From: Marisa cornuarietis
Lineage: Eukaryota; Mollusca; Gastropoda; Architaenioglossa; Ampullariidae
Assembly: GCA_004794655.1 (NCBI GenBank)
Contig: SMMW01000145.1
Location: 1,370,501-1,434,500, forward strand
Direction: 5' to 3'
Length of the DNA stretch: 64,000 bases
Positions 13,156-25,632 of the stretch are shown piece after piece (within the stretch, counting starts at the first letter, position 1; every line of letters begins with the position of its first letter). A program made the position numbers and the translations under genes. The notes beneath the pieces were generated by a model, which was given only the letters and a program-made list of their open reading frames with translations, was not told where the DNA came from and did not search any database.

Positions 13156-14559
13156 CTGAAACACAAAATCAGCTGCAGGACGATAGTCGCAGACTGCACA
13201 GCTACTACTGAAGATGACCAAAATGTTGTTTTAGGGGAAATAAGATGGAAGAAGACAGTCAACATTTAAAACGTTTAAAAAATATTAACTACTTTCCCTA
13301 CTAAACAAAGATACTGAAAGAGATGAACTTCCAAGTCAGGACTTACAAACACGTGAGGATTATAAAATCTGAACCTAGAGATAAAAATTGTCTAATTTTC
13401 TTTCTGGCTTGGTTAAAATCATATATATTTTCTAATACAAATCTATATTTTTTTAATATTTGGAACACAGAATGTCATTTATCGCTGAGATGTTTTTTGC
13501 TGTTGTTTTGAAAATGCATTTGACGAGGGCTGTTGTGCTGTGATATCTCCTCCACAGAAGTTCCTCCTCCTCCTCCTACCTCCACATAGTCCACCCACCC
13601 TCAGAGAATGGTCAGGAGGCAGGGGGCGCTGCGATTGATGACGTGAGCGGAACTGCTGATCAGGTCGATAAGAGGTATCAGGTCTCGCGCACACACCGCG
13701 CCCCCTAGCGGCCTTGCGACCAGCAGCCGAGATGGCGCTAGTTTTGTCGAAGTGCATCGATCATCTTCCCCTGATGCATGTTTCACGGTGTCTGGACGGC
13801 TGGCCTTATGGCGGGCCTTGTGGAGGGGACTGAGAAATAACTCGTAGTGCCCGTCGTCAGGACCAGTGAAGCAGCCACCCCGCCCCTCCTCTACCCACCG
13901 ACTCCTCGCATCCTCTTCGCTGGTCTGTCTTTACTAAAGGTTACTGCCTTTTGCTTAGAGTAGTTTGTCCACTCATCTGTTCCACTTTTTAATTTTTACA
14001 GATGTATTACTTGTCTTTGCTTGCTTCTCTCCCATCAGGAAAATAAATGTCTAGGTGAAGGCAGGAAAAGATTACTATTTCTGTTAGTTTGTCTGTCTGT
14101 CCTTTCCTCGGTCCATCCGTCCGTCCATCTATAATTATATTTCTTTTTAAACAGTTTTCAGAAATATTAGAAGAAAAGGACAACAACTATGTCTGCAATT
14201 TTCGTGTGATTTTGCAAGTGCAGGGGTTTCTCTAGCAGATGATAGCGAGGCCAAGTGATTCTCCAAGCGGAGGGTCTGGTTGTGGCTCTGACTGTAGTTA
14301 TTTCGGGTCCTCTCGGTGGTTAGAAGGTCTGCATATTCCTCCTCCCACAGCCATGGCCATGGTGCAAAATGGATTCTGTTCTCCTAAGTTGCTTTGTTTT
14401 GGGGATCTTCTTGTTGACGATGTTGTCCAGCCCACTGTTGTCGTGATAACTAACCTGGGAGTTTCCTGAACCACTCGTTCTCTAACTCGCCCCTTAACCA
14501 CCCCCTTGCAGGTTGCAAGACACTGTAGGTGTCAGCTCCGTTTACTTTGATGATGATGT

Positions 14560-14654
<95 letters not shown>

Positions 14655-17566
14655 AATATTGCGCAGGTATCCATTCAGAAAAATGCTCATTGCGCAGCAA
14701 AGAGCATAAGAGAAGGGAAAAAACAAGAGGAAAGTAAAAAAAAATTAAAAAACTAAGATATGGATGGCATTGCAGTACAAAGAGACAACCCTTGTCCACA
14801 TACTTAGTCTTGGAAAGCCCTACTCTTAGTCCTTGTACACCACACTCTCGGTCTTATCATCTACACACTGGTAAATAAGTGTATGTCGTATGCTGGGAAT
14901 CCACACCAAGACTTCCTTTAACCTTTTGCCTTACCGACTCACAGGAAGAAAAATTAGCCCAACTGTTTTCTTTAAATTTTGTGTTATCCGGGTCTTAGAA
15001 AATCTTAGACGTGGCCTATATTAAGAAATGTATCTGAAATTTCTTCCTAAGAAGATGATATGTCTGAGAATGGCTAGGGGTGGATGGGGGTGGAGGGGGC
15101 TGAGTAAGGATTTTAACTGGAGCAGAAGTTCACGAAGGAGAAACCTGCTTCCCTAGGATGAAATAATCGACTTACTGTAATGGTAGCAATTTGTTCTGCA
15201 GTAGGGAGACAGAGTGGTAGACACAACCTATTTTCTGGGGTAGCAGGTCAGGAAGAACGCACTTCCCTGACAAACCACATTTAAAAGCTAGCCTTAAAAG
15301 CGCCTTACCGTCTGTTCTATCATTTAACACTGTTTGTTCTCTCATCAATGTTTAACTCTCGCGTTGTGCCTTATCAATATTTCACTGCCGCATCCCACTT
15401 AGTCAATACTCAACAGTTTGTTAGTGAGGGTATCGATGGTGGATTGAAAAAATAAAGATTAAGTGGACTGAAAGAAAGAAAAATCTACTTCCTGGGGAAA
15501 AGGCCTGCACAATAATATCATACACACACTCACGCGCAAACATACGCACGCACGTACACACACCTATACACACAGAGCTCCCGTTTGCGTGTGTATATAT
15601 ATATATATACATTTGCCGCCAGAAAATTTCTGTACCTTTGCTTTGTTTTAAATTAGACATGGACGCAAAAAAGGAAAGACGCGACAACAATGAAGACAGG
15701 AACGATGAAAGAAAAGCAGGAAGGTTTAAAAGTGATAAAAAACAAAATCAAATCAACGATCTCCTTGACAAAAACCTCTAACCGTGGGCACAGCGTGGTA
15801 TTTGCAGAAAAGGTCGATGCAACCTGTAAGGTATTGGCGGGAGGAAGCTGAGTGATCAGTCGCCAGGTTTGTACCCGAGTCTCGTCCTGTGCGCGCGCCG
15901 CTTAGCGAGGCTGAACCAATCGATAAAGACGACGACATTTTTTGTTGATCTGCGGTAGTCGTTATCATCATTTTCTCCTCAGTCACCAATAATTCACAAA
16001 GCTTTGTCTCGTGATAAGCGATGGGGTGTGTTTTTTGTTCAAGAACAATCACCCACGTCATCTCGAGAACGTGGACGTTTTCTATTGGCTAAGAAGGAGC
16101 TTGACTTGCTTGATGTTAAAAACCTGTTATCCACTAAAATAGATATTCTGGCTTCTCACCCAACCTCTTATATGTTAGCACTGGCACAGTTCATTTGCAT
16201 TTTTATTCTATTTTTGTTTCTTCTGCCTCTGAGTCCATCTATCGTTCTGTTTGCCACCTTCTGTACCAGCACAATGTGCACTTAGCTACCAACACAGAAT
16301 ATTCACTAGTCTGTCTGTTTGTCTCTCTGTTTGCTCGTCAGTGACAGACTTTTCCAATTTGCTTTACATCTTCGTGTCTGCTATTTTTCTGTGCATCGTT
16401 TTCCCCAGCAATCATTCGTGTTCTTTTTTCTTGAAGGTTTTTTATCAGTCTTGCACAAAACGTGATCTGTTTCTAACTATAATTGATTATAAAAACATCT
16501 GTGATGCCATTCAAGCCAGTCGCATCAGATGACAGAGTATGTGAAATAAGAAGGCATCGCTGCTACTTCTCTCAAAGACACGACAATGTTCGTTTGTTTG
16601 TTTATTCTTTAGTAAGAGAGTAGTCAAAGGGGGAGAGGGGGTAATGGATGGAAAAAATGGCTGAGGGGGCAGTGAAGGGGAAATAAAGATCCCCTAGGAT
16701 CCGCCTCACGGTGGCATTTTGTGTATCATCATGAATATCTTATTTGTGATTGATTACATCGATTTTGTATGTTGTTTACCCATAAGTATCACGGATTTTA
16801 AATTCATTTCTTAACACATACATACATACATACATACATACATACATACATACATACATGTGAATATGTTTCAGCAAATCTCCAAAAGTGACCTGGGAAT
16901 CTGGTTGAAGAGATATTCCTGCACGATACATGGTTATTGCTGCACTGTGTGTATAGTCCTCTGTATCGTAGGCGAATTGGTTACAGCTGTTATTGTCTAA
17001 TGTGTTGTCAAATTTGTATTGACATAACTTTCTAACTTTGTGTGAGAAATATTAACGGGATGTGATTCCATTTCCTTAAATTTATTTCTTATCCAACTTC
17101 ATTCACGCTCATTGCAAGCAAACTACTTCACTACTTATGTCCTGGTTATAATGAGCTTCCTAACTGGTTCATATACAGTTCTTGATGCGATTTTTAAATC
17201 CTTCTCCTTATCTTCCATATCATCATCAGCAGCAATAATAACAACAGCAGTACAAACAACATCAGACTCAGAGATATCACTTCTCTATCCCTAAAATCCG
17301 AAACCAAGAAAACATTATTATGGCTATCATCGCCTTATAGCCTCTTGCAGGAATATCAGTCTATAATCACCATCAGCTGGAACCCTCATTAAAATCATTG
17401 TTTTCTTATTTGTACGATGTGACCTTCGCGCATACAGTGATAATAAGATGGTGTAAAGCACTTCACACGTACAGTAGGAAGGATTAACTCCCCCTGCCCA
17501 CCCCCCTTTTCAACTGGCACTGAAATAAAAGCCCAAACACGTGATCTGCTGTCAGGCGGTACTCAC
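13156..17566 (-). other. Intron of Ig-like gene 2
   Basis: Bounded by the GTGAGT donor at 17566 and the TTTCAG acceptor at 13156. It holds the (GAT)n module at 14.55 kb and (ACAT)n at 16815-16859. Confidence 0.6.
14548..14720 (+). repeat. (GAT)n tract with GCGC-core module
   Basis: (GAT)n at 14548-14653 is followed by TAATATTGCGCAGGTATCCA and AAATGCTCATTGCGCAGCAA, with two GCGC sites about 30 bases apart. It lies in the intron of Ig-like gene 2. Confidence 0.7.
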
Positions 17567-17672
17567 CGTTTCTTGCTGCAAATCCACGCTGCATGAGAAG
17601 TGCAGAAGCTGCAAGAGTCAGTACAAGACGAGCGGTACTGCAGCAGGTTGCACTGGACTTGCATGGCACCAT
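17567..17672 (-). CDS. Signal-peptide exon of Ig-like gene 2
   Basis: ATG at 17672 sits in a strong context (ATC-ATG-G). An in-frame upstream ATG at 17687 has a weaker one, so the inner start is preferred. The exon has 35 codons plus one base. The peptide begins MVPCKSSATCCSTAR, has the core LVLTLAASALLM and ends QRGFAARN, with a plausible cleavage site around GFAA. The donor AACG|GTGAGT is near-perfect and in phase 1. It joins in frame to the exon at 12802-13155, giving ARN-G-LKSA, exactly the arrangement seen for gene 1. The signal sequence is not obviously similar to that of gene 1 although the mature domains are paralogous, so the leader exon has either diverged fast or was acquired separately. 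The plus-strand open frame across the same DNA is taken as a shadow. Confidence 0.65.
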
Positions 17673-18225
17673 GATGGCGGAACACATCTAGCCACTATCT
17701 GCCTCCAAGACCTCATGCCCCGCGCGCAATTGCAGGTCTTGTCTTCGCCAGATCGCTGGCCAGATAAAGAGGATTATGCCCCTTTGATCCGTTTTCTATT
17801 GGCGGAGGAGTAATAGTCTTCGGGCACGCGATGCCAGCAGCCCGAGCCTAATACCCTCTTGATCAAAGCTGAGAGCCGTCGGTGTGCTCCAGCCAAGAAC
17901 GTCATTTACGCATTATATAAAGGACTGGGGAAAAAGTCGCTCGCCACAAAACGAGTGCGCGATGAAAAAAGAGAGACATTGATCACACCGGATGTACACC
18001 GCCGTATTCGGAAGGACTTGAGAATATTTGAACAGCTGTTGAGATAAATGCTTACATGGGGAAAAGTCAGCACAAAGCTTGATCACGACCTACAGATCAC
18101 GAAAGCCGAGTCAAGAAAATCGAATACCTTCAGGTCCTAACATTTTTTTTTCTTTCTGTAAAGTCCGTGCAAATATGCTGGACCAGTAGATTAGTGGCGA
18201 ACTTACTGTTTGAATGAGTCATTGG

Positions 18226-18304
18226 ACTCACTCACTCACTCACTCACTCACTCACTCACTCACTCACTCACTCACTCACTCACTCACTCACTCACTCACT
18301 CACT
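18226..18304 (+). repeat. (CACT)n microsatellite
   Basis: About 19 perfect copies, just past the putative 5' side of Ig-like gene 2. Confidence 0.95.
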
Positions 18305-18639
18305 GTTGACCCCTGTATTATCAGTACAGTATATCATGCAGACGTGCATAAAATATTACAACTCTTTTTCGTGGTTGACATTAGCTGCTGTACTCGTCGA
18401 TCGATTTTTATTTAATCATGAACAAGTTATGTCTTACCTAAACATTTTCATTTGTTCACTGAATATATTCACTCACAACAATAATTGGTTTTGCTTGCAA
18501 TGGCGACAGTTTACAATGAATGCCACTCCTATTCTCTTACCTTATCTACATACGGGTCCTGAAATGTGGACCAAAGTGGTGATGTCATTGAAACCCTGAT
18601 TAGAGGCTTTGCTGTATATTATTATGGGATTTACCTCTT

Positions 18640-18850
18640 CAGTCGGTCTGGTGGTGCAGAATCTAGGTGCTTGTCATCACCGAGACTTGGGGGTCGTGCG
18701 TTCAGATCCCGCCTAGGGTACACTGTTATTTCTCTGCAAACAGCAGCTGGTTTCATGACAGACTGCTTGGCCGTGATGTACCTTTCATTGTAGGACCGGC
18801 GATAAATTGTAATCCCACCCATCAATACCCGCCTTGTATATTGCTATTGT
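18640..18850 (+). mobile_element. tRNA-derived SINE-like element
   Basis: The head has an A-box-like TGGTGCAGAATCTAGG and, about 45 bases on, a B-box-like GCGTTCAGATCCC followed by GCCTAGGGTACACTG. These are an internal RNA polymerase III promoter pair in tRNA order. The body continues TCTCTGCAAACAGCAGCTGG with an unrelated tail. It is too divergent to be a tRNA gene. Confidence 0.55.
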
Positions 18851-19504
18851 GATGTCAGAATAAGTATATGGTCGTCATACTGCGATTAATATGTTGGAAT
18901 AAAGATAGCGACGCAATATTGCGATTGATTGATACGTTGGAATAAAAATCTAGGCTTAATAGTGCTATTGATACATTGGACAAGTGTCTAGCTATGATGT
19001 CGGTACTGAGATGTCAGGATGAGTATGTAGATGAGATCTCTGTTAGGGCTGTCTTAGCCAACATTTTTAATGGATCCCGCAAAATGTGTCTCGATGATCA
19101 AACTATTTCTCATCGTTTCAACATTTCACGGCACAACTTTCACTTTGAACTCTTTTCCGGATGAGTCCTGAGGCTATAGAGGCGCCTGTTAGCTAAACTA
19201 TGGGTCTACCTGCAAAAGGTTAAAAGATTTGTAGCAGTGCCGGCACCTGTGTCGACATATAGTTGAGAGCTGCCGTGACAACCTGGGCTACCTAGAGTAG
19301 CAGTCGTGCGATAGTCGCCACGCACAGCACTACATCAGCACCACAGGCCGCCTCCAGTGGCAGCGGAGTGATCTTCCTCATCCTGCACTAAGCCCGTGGC
19401 GAGGAGGGAGGCTACTGTGTTTAGACAACAAACAGGCGCCTCGCGCGCGCGCTGACAAGTTAAGCCACACAATCGACTTGCAGTAGTCTCCCCTGATCCC
19501 AACA

Positions 19505-19770
19505 TGCCACGTCACATCTGATAAGGACGACAGCCAGCGAGTGAACCATGTTACGTCACATTTGATAACGAAGACAGCGAGTGAACCATGTTACGTCACA
19601 TTTGATAACGAAGACAGCGAGTGAACCATGTTACGTCATGTCTGGTAACGAAGACAGCGAGCGAACTAATGATGTCACGTCACATCTGATGACGAAGACA
19701 GCAAGCGAACGAACGATGGCACGTCACGTCTGGTAACGAAGACAGCGAGCAAACGAACGATAACATGTCA
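19505..19770 (+). repeat. 40-bp tandem array with ACGTCA in each unit
   Basis: Units repeat at 40 bp (ATGTTACGTCA at 19548, 19588 and 19628), with longer diverged units at the right. Each carries an ACGTCA half-site of the cAMP-response element, then GATAACGAAGACAGCGAG. Some units read CACGTCACGTC. Confidence 0.75.
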
Positions 19771-20441
19771 CGGTATGGTGCACAGGCAGACGCTCTGCAA
19801 ACAGCAACTACATCTACAAACCGGCTTCGACTGTCTAGTCTGAGAAAGTTTTGCTTATCTGCAGTCCTACTGTTTTACCTGTAAGGAGCAGCTTGAATAA
19901 ATAAACAAACAAGTAAATAAATAGTGTGACTGTGGACAGAAGGACAATAATATGGCAGTTCTGTGCTCTGGACCACACCCCCACCGCTCTTCCGAGTAAA
20001 GGCTTTCCTTTGTTCTCTGTTTTAGTCTGTTTGTCAACATTATACCCCCTTCTGCTAGCGAAAACTGTCAACACCCTGGGTACGTGGAATTCCAATTGTG
20101 ATACCAGACAGACAAACAAACAAACATCAGCAGGTTGGCTGAATGATAAACAAACATAAAGGTACATGGAAAATGAAAGAATTATTTCACCCACTCATGA
20201 AAGTTTTTTTTAAGGAAATGTATTGCAGGGTAGTCAACCCAGGCATTCATCTCAGTGCACAGGAAACAAAATGTTTTCACGTTTTACCCAAAAAATAGTG
20301 CCATCGTGTTTAATCTTGGTGGTTACAATATAAGGCTACAAAGCAAAACAGTTTAGTAGCCTGCTTTGATTTCAAACGGAAGGTCGGGGCAAAAGGTGAA
20401 GCGTATTGAATACCAATATTAAGGCTGAGGTGGAACAGAAA

Positions 20442-20487
20442 AACACACACACAAAAACACACACATACACACAAACACACATACACA

Positions 20488-20530
<43 letters not shown>
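20442..20530 (+). repeat. (CA)n compound microsatellite
   Basis: ACACAAACAC variants grade into pure (CA)n, then GCGCGCG and a (GA)n tract. Similar (CA)n tracts lie at 21650-21719; (GT)n tracts lie at 24726-24763 and 25152-25192. Confidence 0.9.
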
Positions 20531-20532
<2 letters not shown>

Positions 20533-21642
20533 GCGCGATTCTCGAGAAAAAGAAAGAGAGAGAGAGAGTGGAGGGGATTGACGGAAACTGCGGCTAGTTA
20601 ATAAGTTGGATTCAAACTCTCTTTTTCACTCTTTTCCTTCCAACAAACTTAAAAGTCCAATCTATTTCTCTGAAGAGACCCGTTACAATTGAGAGTAAAT
20701 ATTCTTAAGGTAGTTTAACCCAAACAACAACAACAACAACATGTATTTATTCAGATTTGCAAGAAGACACATGAGATGATAAGTAGGAAACATACTCAGG
20801 ACAGACATCCATTCGAGTCTTTAATACAAGAAGCATCAGTCAACTAATCAAAACTCAGCAACCTGCCTGTCCTCTTAATCCTCATCCAACCTCTTGGATC
20901 TATAATTGACCTTTTCTTTTTTTTTCTTACTTTTCACTAAATCCGACAAACACGCATCCATGAGTGAGCAGAGACACCAGTCGTCCATGACACCAGGCGA
21001 CTTCAAACTGCCCCCAACTAACACATCCAACATCTGGACCCACCCTTGTCTCAAACCGTGTCAAAAAACAAAAACAAAAGCTTGGAGTCAGTGATAACCA
21101 GCTGCCTGACACGTTTTTATGCACGTGACACCGAATTCCACCTTCTAAAAATAGACAGCGAAGAAAAACCTGCCGGACTTCCACATCATCGACACTGTCG
21201 TTTGTCTCAAAACATCGATACGACCCACACGCACTCTTCTACAGCAGTTATCTCACAACAAGGACACAGAAAATGTGTGATTCAATGCTGATGTTGTTCT
21301 CTGTGGTTTGTTTCTCTTTCTCTCTCTTTCTCTCTCTCTCTTTCCCTCTCTCTCTCTTTCTTTCTCTCTCTTTCTCAATAGGATTGTAACAAATATTCTT
21401 CGTACTACATGGTATGAACTTCGCCATCCTACTTAAATGATTAACAAAAACACAAAAGAGGAAAGGGGAAAGAAAGAAGAAATGGAAAAAAAGAACGGAG
21501 AAGACAACTAAACACTAGTACAAATAAACAAAAAACGATAAATGTAAAGAATAGAGGAAACATGAAATAAGAACAAAAGTGAACTAAAAAAGACGAAGGA
21601 AATTAGAAAGAAAGGTGAGACACTAAGAACAACAACAACAAC

Positions 21643-21691
<49 letters not shown>

Positions 21692-23029
21692 TATGTGCAC
21701 ACACACACACACACACAGATACGACACGTAAAAGGCTTATTTATAACTCATCTTGATGGTCGGCTGATGTTCTGCCGTGAGCAAGTCTCGTTTCTTATTA
21801 AACGAAGCTAATCACTGAATGGCAAGAGGCTGCTCTGCCCTTGGCTCTCAGACTGACCTCCCCTCATTCCATCCCTTTCTCACGCACTCATCTCTCTCTC
21901 TCTCCCTCCTTCCCCCAACATTACAGCTTCACGTGTGCACGTGCTTGTGTGACTGGTGTGTATGTGTGCGCGGGTTTGAGTGCCTGCGCGCGCGCGTGTA
22001 TCATAGCGAGGGTATTTGTGTTCATGTACATCATATTAGTCTTAAATATCAATAAAATGATTGGGACAGTATCATTGTTACTCAATGGTATCATACCATC
22101 ATTGCTTACTCGTTCTTCAGATACATCGGGTGAAATTCATTTTTTTTTAAAGTACATAATGGTAAAATCATAATTTGAGAATTATTCCCCTTGTTATTCA
22201 TTAAACCCAGCTGAAGGCGTAGGTGAAACTGTACTTAAGGTTAATATGGTACAGACGGAGTCAAAGGTCCTTTTTTTCTTGCCACAGTCTTCAGATAATG
22301 GCTTGCAATTTACGGTCGGGTAAGACCCGGTTTAAGGGGGACAACTCTATCGTCTCTTAGACAGGGATGTCGTTGTTATCGATCCTGACGGCGAGTACAG
22401 CCGGCAGACGGGTGTGCAGGCAGGTCTCTATCGGATTAGGCTCGCCTGACTAGTCCAAAGGACTTTCGACCTTTCGCTTGACCTCCATTGTGTTGAGAAC
22501 ATGTTGCACGTGCACAACTTCAGGGGGAAAAGCTCTGCTAGCGGACTGGTCTTGTGGCAGCTTCTAACAACCTTCCACGGCCCATGGACATGCTTTATGG
22601 TGTTTATGATGTTTATAGTGTGTGCACACTCGTGCACGACAGTTGGGGGGAGAGACACAGAAAAAGGAGGAAAAAGAGCAAAAGAGAAAAAGAAAATAAA
22701 CTGTTAAGCGAACTGTTAGATGAGTTTGGGGAGGGTCTTGAAAAAAATTGAAGCAATTTTTTCCGGAAGGTGATACACAGAAAGAAAAAATGGAGAGAGA
22801 ATAAAACAGAAAAACTGACAGGAATCTCAGTCAAAGCAGCCTGACCTTTAGTTGTGCTAGGAGTTCACAAGGTTGATGTGTCATTCTTGAGTCTATGTGT
22901 TAAACAGTTTTCTTAGGTGAGCATGTCTCAGTGACTGATCTATGTACTGTAGGTGAACATGTATTAGGAGGAGAAAAGTGCCAAACAATTTTAATGTGTG
23001 TATTATATAACAACACAACGCGTACCAAA

Positions 23030-23300
23030 AGAGAACACTGTGACAAATAATACACAGAATGTGACAATTAGTCAAACCACTGTGACAAATAATACACACG
23101 ACTATGACAAATAATACACACGACTATAGCAAACAGTAAAGTCAAATGTGAAACATAGTACACGACTTTCATGAAAAAGTACACATGATTGTGACAATTA
23201 GTACACACGACTGTGACATATTGTGCGCACGGATTTGAACAAAAAAGGTGCGCATGCATGTGACAGACAACACAGACATAGAGCTGTGACAAACAGTACA
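23030..23300 (+). repeat. Degenerate tandem array, about 22-30 bp
   Basis: Loose repeats of TGTGACAAATAATACACACGAC with many substitutions. Translated frames over it are repetitive (HSR/YLS-type on the minus strand) and are not taken as coding. Confidence 0.6.
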
Positions 23301-23533
23301 CACCGTTCGTTATGAGGAAGAAAACCCCAATATAGTGAGTTTAACTAATGTTAACTAATAATGTTTCAATAGACTCCACTCACACATTCACAATCATATT
23401 ACCCATATACTAATATCTTTAAGTATTTTCATCTCTAATAAATATTAAATCTAAGGACACACGTATGCAAACCCTCAAGAGCTCATCAAAATTAAAGTTA
23501 GTGCAGCAACCTTGTGTTGTGAAATGTCGACAC

Positions 23534-23740
23534 CTAAAGCTGGAGGATGATTTTCTTCTCGCAGTCGAACTGAGGTTCGCCATTATGTAGATAAAAAGGA
23601 CCAGTCATCTGCCTGGAGTAGTTCTCCTCTTTGTCTTCAACAACTATGAGCGTGCACTCCATGAATATCTGTAGTCCCATCAGTATGGTTGTATGCACAA
23701 GTAAAACCTTTTCCCACTCAAATTCCAGTGTTGCTACCAT
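23534..23740 (-). CDS. Unrecognised exon-like open frame
   Basis: From an ATG at 23740 the minus strand reads 68 codons to a stop. The peptide includes LLVHTTILMGLQIFMECTLI, then VVEDKEENYSRQMTG and EPQFDCEKK. Mixed charged and aromatic residues and the lack of simple repeats make it look more coding than its surroundings. It lies between the two Ig-like genes on the same strand, but the acceptor-like sites I can see in it do not give the phase needed to follow the Ig-like exon. No family is recognised. It may be chance. Confidence 0.15.
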   Translation of the reverse strand: MVATLEFEWEKVLLVHTTILMGLQIFMECTLIVVEDKEENYSRQMTGPFYLHNGEPQFDCEKKIILQL

Positions 23741-24724
23741 TTTCGCGACAATAGGAAAAAAAACCCTCCAAAAATATTTTTACACAATTATGTCACTTTG
23801 CTGGATGTTTGGTTGTCATTTGATCCGAATTAATTAAATTATCACAGCGACTAAAACATTTAATTTTGTCAGTCAGTCAGTCAGTCAGTCAGTAAAATTC
23901 GCTTACTTTGACAAACAAACCCGACAATTATCCCACAAGTGAGGACAAGAAGCAGGTGACCACTCAAGCATGACCAGTTATTTCTTGACTACTTTAGTAG
24001 CGTGGAGACGATGTTCAATAGTGTACTTATGTAAAGGTAGTAATTTTGAGAAGGGGGCGCTGTTCGTCGTTATCACAAGCAGACAAAGAGGAGAGTGAGA
24101 GCGAGAAAGCGATAACAATCATTAATGTTAATTAATCTCTCTGCCATCTCGCTGACACAGATTCCTTTTCTTGAGGAGAAAAATTACGCGAAGAAATTGG
24201 TTCTCGAGTTTCATGTGGAGGTGAAGATGCGAGATGAATCAATAGACGACTGCAGGTCCTAACGAGCCACCGTCTGCCAGGGGAGCTCACTGTCTCTGAT
24301 TAATATCTGCCGCTAGATGGCGCCGCGCACCAGTGGCGAGGGTTAGAAGAAAGAAGTAGAAATGCGCAGTTCAGCAGCATTTTTGTGGACGCAGATTGTG
24401 CTGCTTACAGTAAAGGTGAAGGTGATTAGAGAGAAGTACATGACAGTGGCTCACACACGAGCTGACAGTAGAGTACATACGACTGATGTGTACTCACCCC
24501 TACCCGGATAGACAGTGCACCCGGTACTCACACCTCGCTACGTGTGTAAAGTCAAACTATTGATGTACCCACAGCCAGTGTTCATACAGTGCTTGTCAAT
24601 AGTCTGTGTGTAATATACATGTTTACATCTATCAATGCCAGCACATACAGGTAGACAGGCGAGCAGGTGGGTAGGTGGTATGAGTGTGTGTTGTGTTGCT
24701 TTGTTGTTGTTCTTTCCTTTGTTC

Positions 24725-24766
<42 letters not shown>

Positions 24767-24853
24767 CTTGGTTAAAAGGCTAACATTAGTGATGTGTCAA
24801 ATGACATGTGAGATGGACAGTTTAAACAGATTAAATATAGTCTGGTTTAGAAC

Positions 24854-24877
24854 TTCAGGGGGAATGACTGTCTCCCC
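24854..24877 (+). repeat. Inverted copy of the gene 1 Ig-exon boundary
   Basis: These 24 bases, beginning TTCAGGGGGAATG and ending CTCCCC, are identical to the minus strand at 25637-25614, which spans the 3' splice site and first codons of the Ig-like exon of gene 1. A few more matching bases (TTCAA) follow. The copy lies about 740 bp away in the opposite orientation, and its downstream sequence shows no Ig domain. Confidence 0.7.
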
Positions 24878-25147
24878 TGGCTTCAACCCAGATATACCTG
24901 TATACATACACTAAGCTATGAATTGACCGAAACATTTATAAACTGCAACCAGATGTCGCGAAGGAGTGATGGTGAGGGGTAGGGATATGAAGAATCAAAG
25001 CCAATCAGCGCCCAAAGTTCAATGCAGTCAGTTTGATGACAATTAAATACAAGTCATTGATAAGATATTTAATAGCTCATAAACACAATATATCACTTAA
25101 TAATATTTAATGAACACAATTTTGCATGATTATTTGTGTGCATGAAT

Positions 25148-25197
<50 letters not shown>

Positions 25198-25284
25198 GAG
25201 AAAGAAACAGAGAGAGAAAGATAATATTTAAATTCGCAATCTTCCAAAAAAAAGTAGAGCAAAGACACATAAAACTTGACTGGC

Positions 25285-25632
25285 CTTTGCCGCTGATGAG
25301 GTAGGTCCAAGAAATGACGCCGCCAAAGGCCTTGGCTCGCAGGCAGGTGAGGTTGCACCCGTATACCCGCGTCTCCTCCTTTCGTAGCCCTATAATCAGC
25401 GTCTTGAGCTTAGACCTGCGTGCACCACGGTCGTCGAGGTCGCAGGAGGAGAAGTGGTCGGAGGTGAAACACTCGCGTGTCTTGAGGTTGACGGAGGCCA
25501 AGACGGGGTTGTTGGTGCCCACCTCGTACAGAGTCATCGAGAAGATGTCGACGTTTGCATCCAAGGATTCATCGGAACACTGCAGCTGCCAGATGCGGGG
25601 GGTGCCTTGAAACGGGGAGACAGTCATTCCCC
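25285..25632 (-). CDS. Ig-like domain exon of gene 1 (phase 1-1)
   Basis: The exon opens after a pyrimidine-containing acceptor ending GTTTTCAG and reads 116 codons in one frame. It encodes one extracellular domain with Cys at residues 19, 55, 64, 93 and 97, the strand SMTLY (32-36), LASVNL (45-50), the late motif YGCNLT (91-96, Cys plus an N-glycosylation site) and Trp109. The Cys19-to-Cys93 spacing and the Y-x-C before the last strand suggest an immunoglobulin-like fold with an extra Cys pair (55/64). It is plainly homologous to the exon at 12802-13155: Cys spacing, SMT-x-Y, SVNL, EC and YGCN-x-T all match. The end is placed by that homology at AAAG|GCCAGT, a GC donor in phase 1. If GC is not used, the frame runs on through a (CA)n tract to a stop at 25130. 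Symmetric 1-1 phase is typical of shuffled extracellular modules. No closer family name can be given. Confidence 0.7.

Larger units (their letters stand above)
17673..25284. other. Region between the two Ig-like genes
   Basis: Contains the SINE-like copy at 18.64 kb, the 40-bp array at 19.5 kb, several (CA)n tracts and the inverted exon-boundary copy. Any later exons of gene 1 should lie here, but none could be identified. A Lys/Arg-rich plus-strand frame at 17871-18047 (ending IRKDLRIFEQLLR) is unexplained. Confidence 0.5.

Noticed and set aside
17541..17813. 90-codon plus-strand frame over the gene 2 signal-peptide exon
   Set aside because: The minus strand has a signal peptide, a strong start context and a consensus donor in the right phase; the plus frame has none of these.
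17914..17923. TATATAAAGG as a plus-strand TATA box
   Set aside because: No supported plus-strand gene starts downstream, and the only nearby start is on the minus strand.
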